A stretch of DNA of 64,000 nt, taken from NCBI RefSeq assembly GCF_004135205.1, contig NZ_CP035490.1:1116001-1180000 (forward strand). Direction: 5' to 3'. The translations under genes and the position numbers were made by a program. The notes under the pieces are model-generated. The model was not told where the DNA came from. It ran no database searches and saw nothing but the letters and a program-made list of their open reading frames with translations. Position 1 is the first letter of the stretch. Every line of letters starts with the position of its first letter. Source of the DNA: Hahella sp. KA22 (GTDB lineage Bacteria; Pseudomonadota; Gammaproteobacteria; Pseudomonadales; Oleiphilaceae). Below, piece by piece: positions 26,802 through 34,791 of this stretch.

Positions 26802-27049
26802 GACTTAACTTTGCCGCCTGACAGTTTTTCGCAAGTACCGGCGGGAACGTAGATCCACTCATCAGATGCATTGTCTGCTGTAGACTGGCCTGCACAACCA
26901 TGGCTGCCTGCGGCGCAATCATTCATGCCAGCTTTTACGACGCCAGCGCATTTTTCGAAACCGGGCTTGGCTGCGTTTGCGGAACCTGCAACGCCCAGAG
27001 CGAGAACGGCTGCGATAGCGGTGGCTGCGGCAGTATTTTTAGCTTTCAT
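26798..27049 (-). CDS. bufA1: DUF2282 precursor peptide, bufferin-1-like
   Basis: The 83-residue precursor has a clear Sec signal peptide (residues 1-26, [20 protein letters not shown], cleavage after SANA) and a mature part with four cysteines at 34, 45, 52 and 73 in the family contexts EKCAG, NDCAAG, HGCAGQ and GTCEK, and [11 protein letters not shown]2282 proteins are bufferin precursors: exported peptides whose modified cysteines bind copper and protect the cell. First gene of bufA1-bufB-bufC. A copper-responsive promoter is expected in the 125 bases upstream, but no operator could be identified. Confidence 0.93.
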   Translation of the reverse strand: MKAKNTAAATAIAAVLALGVAGSANAAKPGFEKCAGVVKAGMNDCAAGSHGCAGQSTADNASDEWIYVPAGTCEKLSGGKVKS

Positions 27050-27174
27050 CTACTTTATCCTTTAACTGATTTGGTTTGATAAATTGCAATGCACTGAATG
27101 TTTGGTGCTGGCAATTTTGACCTGCTGCGAAGAAAAAAGTTCACAACACTTCTGCAACGAAGCCAATTCTTTGA

Positions 27175-27465
27175 TTAACTTTCCTTAACCAGCAGTTTTC
27201 GACGGCGTATAACCTTCACTTCTGTTCGGGTCGGCTGCGACGAATTCTGGGCTGGGTATCGGGAATTATAGGGCCTGGCGTGTTGGCGGGCTAGAATGGT
27301 TTCACGGGCGGATCGTATAAGCGCACACAGTGTGGTCGGGTCCATACTGGTTGGCACGTTGAATGGCGTTATCTGGCTGAGCTCGCCACCAGTGAGTTTA
27401 AATGCGACCTTTAAGCCTGAGCTGTGCTCAGCCTCCTGCATGATAGAGTCTATCTCCCAATCCAT
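27175..27465 (-). CDS. Short protein of unknown function
   Basis: The 96-residue protein has an excellent GGAGGGG ribosome site 5 bases before ATG, which supports it as a real gene. The N-terminal half (residues 1-50) looks folded and acidic; the C-terminal third is basic and rich in Arg, Lys and Gln (TRTEVKVIRRRKLLVKES) and may contact nucleic acid. No family is recognised. It lies 125 bases upstream of bufA1 in the same direction, so it could be in the same transcript, though the gap may carry a separate promoter. Confidence 0.6.
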   Translation of the reverse strand: MDWEIDSIMQEAEHSSGLKVAFKLTGGELSQITPFNVPTSMDPTTLCALIRSARETILARQHARPYNSRYPAQNSSQPTRTEVKVIRRRKLLVKES

Positions 27466-27663
27466 ATTTCCCCTCCAACTTAAAGTCTGAGTCCTAACCG
27501 CCGGAATCTAAACGGTTAATAAAACTTGAGATTGTAGGGAGATTTCCCGGATTTACATCAGGAACATGGACGAGTGCGTTCTGTCTGAACTGCCTATGAC
27601 TTAGGCTTATAAAGAGAGGATATTAGTGAGAAAGCAATAAGGGGTAAGCGGCTTTGGGCTGAC

Positions 27664-27698
27664 AAATAAAAATGCGGAGGGGCCGAAGCCCATCCGCA
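27664..27698 (-). terminator. Intrinsic terminator of hcp
   Basis: On the minus strand TGCGGA-T-GGGC-TTCG-GCCC-C-TCCGCA (one mismatch, stable TTCG loop) is followed by TTTTTATTT, 27 bases after the hcp stop. It separates hcp from the genes that follow. Confidence 0.85.
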
Positions 27699-27724
27699 CT
27701 CTCTGCTGGTTAGCGAAAAAACTA

Positions 27725-28213
27725 TTACAGTTTTTTGCCAGCTTCCAGGTCGTAACCAACGCGCTCTGGAGTCTTGCCAGCGTGCTTCTTGTCAGAAGCA
27801 GTGTAAGACATAGTCACTTTAGAGAAGCTCAGAGATACTGACTCGCTAGGAGCGGACTCTGCGCCAGCGGAAACGCTGTAGCTGCTGATCATTACGTCTT
27901 CCATTTCGTAGGAAACGTATTTTTCGATTTTGTCAGCTTGGGTGCGAACGATGTCGACCACAACTTTAACGCCAGCAGTACCAGTCAAAGACTCTTTGAA
28001 CAGACCGGAAGAAGCGCTGTCCATCAGCTTGGAAACGGAGATTTCGCTGATGCTAGGACGAGTAGCTTCGCGGTTGGACATATGGCCTGCTTCCATAGTG
28101 ATGTGGCGACCAACGCCGAATTGGAAGCTGTCCAGACGAATCCAGTCTTTGTAGCCTTCAGCAGTTACGTTGCCTTTAACTTTCAGACCGTCGTAGTTCA
28201 TGTAAATAGCCAT
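27725..28213 (-). CDS. hcp: Hcp-family type VI secretion tube protein
   Basis: Hcp forms the hexameric rings of the type VI secretion tube and is exported with or as effector. The 162-residue protein shows the family pattern: MAIYMNYDGLKVKGNVTAEGY, DSFQFGVGR, REATRPSISEISVSKLMDSAS and VSLSFSKVTMSY. AGGGAA lies upstream of ATG. No other type VI gene (tssB, tssC, vgrG, clpV) is in the window, so it is an orphan hcp, as many species have besides the main cluster. It has its own terminator and a TATAAT -10 on the minus strand about 45 bases upstream. Confidence 0.95.
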   Translation of the reverse strand: MAIYMNYDGLKVKGNVTAEGYKDWIRLDSFQFGVGRHITMEAGHMSNREATRPSISEISVSKLMDSASSGLFKESLTGTAGVKVVVDIVRTQADKIEKYVSYEMEDVMISSYSVSAGAESAPSESVSLSFSKVTMSYTASDKKHAGKTPERVGYDLEAGKKL

Positions 28214-28257
28214 GGTGTATTCCCTATTCTGTAGTTTACGAATGTTTTGTGATCGAC

Positions 28258-28263
28258 ATTATA
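28258..28263 (-). promoter_or_regulatory. Candidate -10 element for hcp
   Basis: A perfect TATAAT on the minus strand lies about 45 bases before the hcp start. A matching -35 at the normal spacing is weak, so regulation by an activator is possible. Confidence 0.45.
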
Positions 28264-28413
28264 TAAAGCGTCTATCTATCGAAAATGCCGTCAAAAAATT
28301 TCATGAAAAAGTAATTTTTTTCAGAGGCCAGCGGCATCCCGTTGAGACAGCATAATAGAGAAGAGGGTTAAACGTGGCAATACGTAAAATCCTTATTTTT
28401 TAATAAGTTAAAT

Positions 28414-28643
28414 CGACTCTGACACTATTTTACTGTAGGTGGAGTACGACTTCTACTTCACTCTGATGGCTTTATTTTGAGCAAACCAAGTTCACTCTGA
28501 CCCTATTTATTTTGCTGTAAGTGTAATGATGTCCTTAAATTACTTATATGTCTGTGGCTTCACTCTGTCCCCATTTTTTAAATCACTCTGACACTATTTA
28601 ATTTGGTCTGATACAACTTCCATATCTTCACTCTGAGTCTTAT
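28414..28643 (+). repeat. Six degenerate copies of a TTCACTCTGACCCTATTT-type repeat
   Basis: Copies start at about 28414, 28457, 28491, 28559, 28582 and 28627. The shared core is ACTCTGA, usually TTCACTCTGA, followed by CACTATTT, CCCTATTT, TCCCCATTT or a diverged end. Spacing is irregular (23-68 bases) and all copies are in the same orientation. Their reverse complement (AAATAGGGTCAGAGTGAA) is a motif I recall next to REP-associated Y1 transposase genes in gammaproteobacteria; no transposase gene is present here. Confidence 0.75.
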
Positions 28644-28895
28644 TAATTGAAATTATTTTTATGCCCATTCATAAAGGGTGTTGTAACTGAAATAAAACCA
28701 ATCAAAAGGCATAATCCTATTGTTTTATCTGGTAGATATTAATAATGAATTTAAGTTGGATTTTGCCTGTGTGATGAATGGGCTGTATGTATTTTATTCA
28801 GCTTTGGGCGTAAGAAATAAAGAGTGTAAGAAACAGGTAACGGAAGAGAACGAAATTATTCGCGAACGGAATTGACTGAAGGAGAGTGGTTCATT

Positions 28896-28924
28896 CGAGA
28901 AGACTGGTCGTCACCAGCTTCTCG
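28896..28924. terminator. Hairpin across the kinase stop codon
   Basis: CGAGAAG-A-CTGGT pairs with ACCAG-CTTCTCG around a CGTC loop (12 pairs, one bulge), overlapping the kinase stop. There is no T-run, so this could be a 3' stabilising hairpin rather than a terminator. Confidence 0.4.
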
Positions 28925-31565
28925 AGGTCAGCGTGAGCGGCTCGAAAGCGCCGGACTTGTTGAGCTGAAGAGCCCAGACGTTTTCGCTGGCCTGATGATC
29001 AATGGAACTGAAAGAGATTAATTCTCCAATGCCGAGGTCAATATCTTTCAGGCTTTCCAGCGTAGATACCATTGTTTCTGTATCGAAGTTGCGGCCAGCC
29101 CGCTGTAAGGCTTCAGTAAATAGCGAGGCGGCTAGATAACCTTCAAGGGATTGCGCGTCAGGTTTGTGGTCAGGGAAGTAGCGCTGCATAGCCTGACGAT
29201 GGCGCAGGACGCCGGTTGCATACGAATGCACTGGAGGGGTTGCCTGGGTTGCGATAAGTCCGGCTGTGTGCGGCGCTTCCAGACTTTTTAAGTCTTTCGC
29301 CAGAGCATCCGTGCTGGCGGAAGATACGACGGCGACCTGTCCTTCCCAACCTGCTTTGCGGATGCGGTTGATTGTTCTCGCTGTGGCGGCATGGTTGCCG
29401 ATAATGACCAGAGCCTGTAGTTCACTTTGCTCTTTGAGAAAAAGACGAGCAGGGCCTTCGACCTGTTCTATATAGGGTTGGTAAGTGAACTGCGGAATAT
29501 CCCGAGCGTGGACATTATAGAAAGCGAGAGCCCGCTCCATACCCGCAAGTCCGTCACGTCCAGAGGCGGTGTCTTCATAAAGCACGGCGATCCGGCTGGG
29601 CTCAACTTCCTGGATATCCACAAAGTGGCGCACGATAGCGAAGGTTTCATCTGCATATCCGATCCGGAAATTAAAAACGTAACGATCAGGGGGATTGCGG
29701 CGTAACGCAGCCGCGCCGGATTGTACGCCGATCACCAGCGTCTGTTGCTCCATAATCGCCGGGAGGAGGACTTCCGGCGCGCCAATATTGCCAATAAGAG
29801 CAAATGAGCCATTCTGTGATAGCAGAGTTTGCATGTTGATACGGGACTTTAGTGGCTGATTCGCGTCGTCGAAGGCCTGTAATGTCAACATACGCCCATG
29901 TATACCGCCGTTGGCGTTGAGTTCTTCAAAACGGGCCTGTACTCCACGTCTGGCGGAGCTGCCTTGCGCTTGGCCCTCTTCACTTATCGGGGCGCTCATG
30001 CCGATGCGAATCTCATTCTCGTTCACACCCCGTGGCGCGGACCAACCATTAAGCTCTGCGTTCAGATCGGACAGCTGGTAGCGTACTTTGGGCGATAACA
30101 GGCTGGCGGATAGCAAGCCCATGACGATGGCGGCCCCCGCGAAAAAGTATTTAACTGCGGCAGGGATGCGGAATGCAGTACGCCTCTTCGACTCTTGCGC
30201 CTGCGGCAATTGCGTTGCAATGCCGGAATGAGACTGGCTGGTTGAGCCGGATGTTCCGTTACGAGTGAGATGAAGCGACTTGGTCAGTGTGGTTGAATCT
30301 ACTTCAATAGGCTGACTGAAGGCGCGCTCTTCTCTTGAATGAGCGGGGTCAACCAGCGTCGCCGGGTTCATATCCTCTACATGGCCGATGGCGCCGGCGG
30401 CTTTAAAGGCGGATTGAAACTTTTTCGCCTGACTTAGGCTCAGGTTCTTGCGAACAATAATTCGCCTGCCGCTGAACATTTTTTTCAGACCTGCGTCACT
30501 GATAGAAAACTTGGTTTTCAGTTTTTTCAGGACGATGGCGCGTTCGACGCCTTCCGCCAGTTCGCCTGCAAAGACAAACGCGTAAGTCGTCAGGTTGACC
30601 AGCTTCAGGCCGTGATCATTGCTGTTGCGTACGGCGTTGCGCGCCCGCAATTGCAGATCGCGGACCATATCAAGGCAGCTTTCGTAGCGATCAGCAGGGG
30701 CAATCGCCATGGCTTTGGTGAGCACCGGCTCCAGTATTTTATTGCGCGGGTCAGCCAGTTCCTTATCGCTTAAGGGCTGCGGCAGGTATTTGCGCTGCTG
30801 CGCCATGATTTGGTGGTGCGTCTCGCCATTAAAAGGACGCTCGCCCGTGATGCAGTAATAAAGGACGGCGCCGAGCGCATAGATATCCGCGCGTCCGTCG
30901 ATGTCTTTCGAACTGTCGATCTGTTCCGGGGCGAGATAGCCCGGCGTACCGACCACCAGGCCCATTTGGGTGTACTGCAGATCCTGCTCTTCCAGGGGTT
31001 TGCTGATGCCGAAGTCGAGCAGCTTGGCGACGGAATGATTGCCCGATACCTTGGCCACCATGATGTTGCCGGGCTTGAGATCACGATGGACGATATTGAG
31101 CTGATGCGCTGCCTGCAGACCTGCGGCCATCTGTTCGATCAGCCAGACGACATTTTCCAGCGGCAGTCCGTTCCCATGCTTTTCCATCAGGTCGGACAGG
31201 ACTTCTCCTTGCAGGAACTCAGCCACCAGATACAGCATATTGTCTTCGGTTGCGCCGAAGTCGAATACCTGCATGACATTGGGGTGGTTGAGCTGACTGG
31301 CGATGCGGGCTTCGCGATAGAAGAGTTGGATATAGCCCACATTGGGAGCGCCTGAGCGCAATACTTTGACGACGACCAGCCGGTCCAGCGACAACTGACG
31401 GGCGACATAAACCCGGCTCATGCCGCCATCGGCCAGGAGATACTCCAGGCGGTACATGCCTTTAAGCACGCGGCCGATCATTGAGTCGGCGGCGTTATAG
31501 CCTGTGGCGTCCTCGAACGAGGCGGGCGCCGGAGTGTCTGTTGTGAACTTTGCAATAGCCGTCAT
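28911..31565 (-). CDS. Ser/Thr protein kinase fused to a periplasmic amino-acid-binding-like sensor domain
   Basis: From ATG 31565 (AGGGA upstream) the protein has 884 residues. The N-terminal half is a Hanks-type kinase with Gly loop ADGGMSRVYVA, catalytic Lys in VVVKVLR, VHRDLKPGN, DFGIS and GTPGYLAPEQ, all catalytic residues intact. Residues about 330-410 contain helical units resembling the ribosomal L7/L12-like fold (LSLSQAKKFQSAFKAAGAIGHVE). A membrane segment lies near 468-490. The C-terminal 380 residues match branched-chain amino-acid periplasmic-binding proteins (IRIGMSAPISEEGQAQGSSA, LEGYLAASLFTEAL). A ligand-sensing transmembrane kinase is inferred; ligand and targets are unknown. 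Confidence 0.9.
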   Translation of the reverse strand: MTAIAKFTTDTPAPASFEDATGYNAADSMIGRVLKGMYRLEYLLADGGMSRVYVARQLSLDRLVVVKVLRSGAPNVGYIQLFYREARIASQLNHPNVMQVFDFGATEDNMLYLVAEFLQGEVLSDLMEKHGNGLPLENVVWLIEQMAAGLQAAHQLNIVHRDLKPGNIMVAKVSGNHSVAKLLDFGISKPLEEQDLQYTQMGLVVGTPGYLAPEQIDSSKDIDGRADIYALGAVLYYCITGERPFNGETHHQIMAQQRKYLPQPLSDKELADPRNKILEPVLTKAMAIAPADRYESCLDMVRDLQLRARNAVRNSNDHGLKLVNLTTYAFVFAGELAEGVERAIVLKKLKTKFSISDAGLKKMFSGRRIIVRKNLSLSQAKKFQSAFKAAGAIGHVEDMNPATLVDPAHSREERAFSQPIEVDSTTLTKSLHLTRNGTSGSTSQSHSGIATQLPQAQESKRRTAFRIPAAVKYFFAGAAIVMGLLSASLLSPKVRYQLSDLNAELNGWSAPRGVNENEIRIGMSAPISEEGQAQGSSARRGVQARFEELNANGGIHGRMLTLQAFDDANQPLKSRINMQTLLSQNGSFALIGNIGAPEVLLPAIMEQQTLVIGVQSGAAALRRNPPDRYVFNFRIGYADETFAIVRHFVDIQEVEPSRIAVLYEDTASGRDGLAGMERALAFYNVHARDIPQFTYQPYIEQVEGPARLFLKEQSELQALVIIGNHAATARTINRIRKAGWEGQVAVVSSASTDALAKDLKSLEAPHTAGLIATQATPPVHSYATGVLRHRQAMQRYFPDHKPDAQSLEGYLAASLFTEALQRAGRNFDTETMVSTLESLKDIDLGIGELISFSSIDHQASENVWALQLNKSGAFEPLTLTSRSW

Positions 31566-31887
31566 CAACGTCCCTATTCAGATCTGGACAAATTATTCTG
31601 TCTCCCATCCGGACAAAAGCGGGGTGGGCGCGTTGACGCCGGAGGATTCCGCGGAGACTGAAGGATGGTTTTGGATTCCAACTGCCGGGCCAAAAAGTGT
31701 GGCCGGAATCTGTTCAAAGTCGATTCAACTTTGATCAGTTTTTATCTTGCCTGATATTCTCTCATATTTATTTAGTGAGTATGGTCTAGGCTATTCGGGT
31801 GAGGCGCGGGAGCCCATGAAATGGGGCTTCCATGAAAAATAAAGGCGGCATTCAGGCCGCCTTTTTTGACGAGATTTTACAAAGTTG
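31566..31887. other. Intergenic region between kinase and mmsB
   Basis: The 322-base gap contains the kinase upstream region (31566 to about 31800) and the mmsB terminator. No small gene or clear promoter motif could be supported. Confidence 0.5.
31838..31868 (-). terminator. Terminator of the valine-degradation operon
   Basis: AAGGCGGC-CTGAAT-GCCGCCTT on the minus strand is followed by TATTTTT, about 20 bases after the mmsB stop. The other strand also has a T-run, so it may work in both directions, but no + strand gene ends here. Confidence 0.8.
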
Positions 31888-32778
31888 TCACGTTTTGTCT
31901 GCGAATAATTTTTGGATGCTGGAGAAGTCCAGCAGTCCGGACCCTTGTCTGCTGTGCGCTTGATACAGCGACTTGGCCAGGCCGCCCATCGGCGTGCTGG
32001 AACGGCTTTGAATCGCGGCTTCTAACGCCAGGCCGAGATCCTTGTTCATCAGATTAACGGCGAAGCCGCCTTCATACTCGCGCCCGGCCGGCGCGTTATC
32101 CATAACGCCGGGATAGGGGTTGTAAAGTTCCAAAGACCAGTTTCTGCCTGAGCTTTTCAACATGATGTCGGAAAGCACCTTGGGATCAAGTCCCAGATTG
32201 ACGCCCAGCTGAAGCGCTTCCGCAGTACCGATCATGTGAACGGCCAACAGCATATTGTTGCAGATCTTCGCAGCTTGCCCGGCCCCGTGATCGCCTGCGT
32301 GAAACAGGTTTTTACCCATTGCTGACAGAGCTGGCTGAGCTTTTTCCAGGTCCTGAGGCGAGCCTCCGATAATAAAGGTCAGCGTTCCCGCCGTGGCTCC
32401 AGCAGTGCCGCCGGAAACTGGCGCGTCCAACATGGCGAAGCCTTTTTTGCTGGCTTCCGCAGCGATGCGGCGAGATGTCTCTGGCGCGATGGTGGAACAA
32501 TCGATCAGCAGAGGACGCTCCTCAAGCTGGGTTAACAGGCCGTTCTCGCCTAGATAGACAGCTTCAGAGTGCTCACTGGCCGGCAACATAGTAATTACCG
32601 CATCGACGCCTTGGGCGGCCTCCAGGGCGCTGCCGCAAGCGGTGGCGCCCGCCTTCTCTGCGGCGGAGACTGCATCTTTGACTAAGTCGAAAACACGTAA
32701 CTCAAATCCGGCTTTCAGCAGGTTGTGAGCCATGGGGCCACCCATGTGCCCGAGGCCGATAAATCCGATAGTTTTCAT
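31888..32778 (-). CDS. mmsB: 3-hydroxyisobutyrate dehydrogenase
   Basis: NAD-dependent oxidation of 3-hydroxyisobutyrate to methylmalonate semialdehyde, a late step of valine breakdown. The 296-residue protein has the Rossmann motif GLGHMGGPM, DAPVSGGTAGA near residue 120, and the catalytic Lys in GAGQAAKICNNM near 171; the C-terminal GALDFSS-like segment (SGLLDFSSIQKLF) is typical of MmsB. Last gene of the operon that starts at mmsA. Confidence 0.95.
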   Translation of the reverse strand: MKTIGFIGLGHMGGPMAHNLLKAGFELRVFDLVKDAVSAAEKAGATACGSALEAAQGVDAVITMLPASEHSEAVYLGENGLLTQLEERPLLIDCSTIAPETSRRIAAEASKKGFAMLDAPVSGGTAGATAGTLTFIIGGSPQDLEKAQPALSAMGKNLFHAGDHGAGQAAKICNNMLLAVHMIGTAEALQLGVNLGLDPKVLSDIMLKSSGRNWSLELYNPYPGVMDNAPAGREYEGGFAVNLMNKDLGLALEAAIQSRSSTPMGGLAKSLYQAHSRQGSGLLDFSSIQKLFADKT

Positions 32779-32844
32779 GGTTTCCCTCCAGATTGTTATT
32801 TTTGTCTGGGTGATTAATTGAAGGACCGGAGCCCTCGCGTGTGC

Positions 32845-33966
32845 TTACAGTACAGCTAAGTCATGCAAGGGATTAACGTCCCAAGGGGAAGAGAAGAATT
32901 CATCCACCCACGCTACAGGAACATCCGCAAACGACGGATAGCGCCATTGCGGTTTGAAGTCTTTATCAATGAGCAGGGCTCGCACGCCTTCGCGGAACTC
33001 GGGGTGCATCGTACACTGCACCGCCATAATCAGTTCACGTTTGAATACGTCGGGCAAGCTCAGGCCGCCGCCCTCATGAATTTGCCGCCATACCAGGTGC
33101 GCGGTGGTCGGGCAGCCGTTACGCAGAGATTTCTGCGCTTTGCCAACCCATTCATCCACGGTGGGGTAGTTCAGAATGGCGTCCACCACCTGAGTGACGG
33201 AGTCGCCCTGGGTAACCTGCTTGATCATGGCGCGATGCTGCGCCACCTGTCCGCCCGGGCGTTGCGACTGATGCTGCTCATTCCAGGAGCGCAACAGTTG
33301 CGTGACGCGGGTATGGTTACTTTCAGGGCTGCTCCAGGAGGTTCTGGTTAGCGCTTGTAGAAAGGCTTCCTTCTGTGCATGGGGCAAAAAGCCGTCGGCC
33401 CAACCCAGTTCAAGCGCATCGGCGGCGTTACAGGCGGCGCCGGTTAAGCCCAGATAAAGGCCTGCTCCGTCGGGCATGCGATTGAGGAACCAAGTGCCGC
33501 CGACATCGGGAAAGAGCCCGATGGTGACTTCAGGCATGGCGATACGGGAAGACTCCGTGACAATTCGGTGACTGGCTCCGGCCATTAGACCCAAACCGCC
33601 GCCCATGACGATGCCGTTGCCCCAGCAGACGACAGGTTTAGGATAGACGTGTATGAGGTAGTCGAGACGGTATTCCCGTGTGAAGAACTCTTCTGCATAA
33701 GCGGGAGGACCTTCGCCTGCGTCGCACATGGATTCATACATTTGCACGATATCGCCGCCGGCGCAGAAGGCTTTATCGCCCGCTCCCTGCATAAATACCG
33801 CGACGATTTTGTCGTCCAGCCGCCATTCCTGCATGACGCTGTACATCGACTCGATCATGCTCAGCTTCAACGCGTTGAGCGATTTCTCCACGTTCAGGGT
33901 GATCACGCCGATGCGGTGACCATCGCTGCATTCGCGTTCTTCGAATAAAACAGGTTTTTCGCTCAT
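32845..33966 (-). CDS. 3-hydroxyisobutyryl-CoA hydrolase
   Basis: Crotonase-fold thioesterase that releases free 3-hydroxyisobutyrate from its CoA ester in valine catabolism. From ATG 33966 the protein has 373 residues; an in-frame ATG at 33981 adds five residues but lacks a ribosome site, whereas GAGAG precedes 33966. Family marks are DKAFCAGGDIVQMYES with the oxyanion-hole residues, GNGIVMGGGLGLMAGASHRI, PEVTIGLFPDVGGTWFL and the C-terminal PEFREGVRALLIDKDFKPQWR. The length excludes a simple enoyl-CoA hydratase. Confidence 0.93.
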   Translation of the reverse strand: MSEKPVLFEERECSDGHRIGVITLNVEKSLNALKLSMIESMYSVMQEWRLDDKIVAVFMQGAGDKAFCAGGDIVQMYESMCDAGEGPPAYAEEFFTREYRLDYLIHVYPKPVVCWGNGIVMGGGLGLMAGASHRIVTESSRIAMPEVTIGLFPDVGGTWFLNRMPDGAGLYLGLTGAACNAADALELGWADGFLPHAQKEAFLQALTRTSWSSPESNHTRVTQLLRSWNEQHQSQRPGGQVAQHRAMIKQVTQGDSVTQVVDAILNYPTVDEWVGKAQKSLRNGCPTTAHLVWRQIHEGGGLSLPDVFKRELIMAVQCTMHPEFREGVRALLIDKDFKPQWRYPSFADVPVAWVDEFFSSPWDVNPLHDLAVL

Positions 33967-34008
33967 TCCTCTCTCTTCCATCTATTCAACATTGTCAGAT
34001 GTCGCCCT

Positions 34009-34791
34009 TTAGCGGTTTTTCCATTGCGGCGAGCGTTTGCCGAGGAAGGCGTTGACGCCCTCTTTCTGGTCTTCGGTATCAAACAGATCTACAAACAGCT
34101 CTCTTTCTACCGGCAGGCCCATACGCTGCGGCGCGCTACGGGCGGACTGAATCAGCTCTTTACAGGCGCGTACTGCGGGCGGGCTCTGACGCGCGACTTT
34201 TTCCGCCCAGGCCAGTGCGGTCTCGCGGGCGGCGCCTTTTTCCACGACCGCTTCCACCAGTCCGATATTAAGCGCGGTTTCAGCGTTGACTCGCTCACCC
34301 ATCAATATCATGCGTTTCGCCCAGCCTTCGCCGACCAGCCAGGGTAGATTCTGTGTGCCTCCCGCGCAGGGCAGCAGGCCGACGCTGGCTTCGGGCAACG
34401 CCATTTGCGCATGAGTCTCGGCGATGCGCAGGTCGCAGGCGAGCACGCACTCCAAGCCGCCGCCCATGGCGTAGCCGTTGATTGCAGCGATGGATACGCC
34501 GCGGTAGTTGGATAGGGTTTCGAAGGCTTCGCCAAAGATACGCGCCATATGGCGAGCTCTGGCTTTGTCTCCATCGGAGAACAGGTTCAGGTCTGCGCCG
34601 GCGGAGAAGAATTTTTCGCCTTGCCCGGTGATCACCAGCGCATAAACGTCTTTGTTGTCATTGAGTTGCTGAATTAACGCCTTGAGCGCCGGCAGACTGG
34701 TTTCATCCCAGGTGTTGGCGGGCGGGTTGGCGATAGTGAGCACGGCGGTGCGCTCAATGATTTCAAGTTGGAGTTTCTCTGTGCCTGTCAT
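34009..34791 (-). CDS. Enoyl-CoA hydratase of the valine operon
   Basis: Hydrates methacrylyl-CoA to 3-hydroxyisobutyryl-CoA, inferred from operon position. The 260-residue crotonase has oxyanion residues in FFSAGADLNLF and AAINGYAMGGGLECVLACDLRI, and PEASVGLLPCAGGTQNLPWLVG. The second catalytic Glu of canonical hydratases lies in the expected region (LPEAS). It overlaps the acyl-CoA dehydrogenase stop by one base (TAATG). Confidence 0.9.
   Translation of the reverse strand: MTGTEKLQLEIIERTAVLTIANPPANTWDETSLPALKALIQQLNDNKDVYALVITGQGEKFFSAGADLNLFSDGDKARARHMARIFGEAFETLSNYRGVSIAAINGYAMGGGLECVLACDLRIAETHAQMALPEASVGLLPCAGGTQNLPWLVGEGWAKRMILMGERVNAETALNIGLVEAVVEKGAARETALAWAEKVARQSPPAVRACKELIQSARSAPQRMGLPVERELFVDLFDTEDQKEGVNAFLGKRSPQWKNR

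Larger units (their letters stand above)
28214..28910. other. 697-base AT-rich gene-free region
   Basis: No protein gene is supported between hcp and the kinase gene. The stretch is clearly more AT-rich than its surroundings. It holds the hcp promoter (minus-strand TATAAT at 28258-28263), six degenerate copies of a short repeat (28414-28643, listed separately) and, from about 28650, AT-rich sequence with no feature I recognise. The base composition suggests acquired or decaying DNA. Confidence 0.7.

Noticed and set aside
28414-28643. CRISPR array
   Set aside because: Repeats are too short, degenerate and irregularly spaced, and there are no cas genes.
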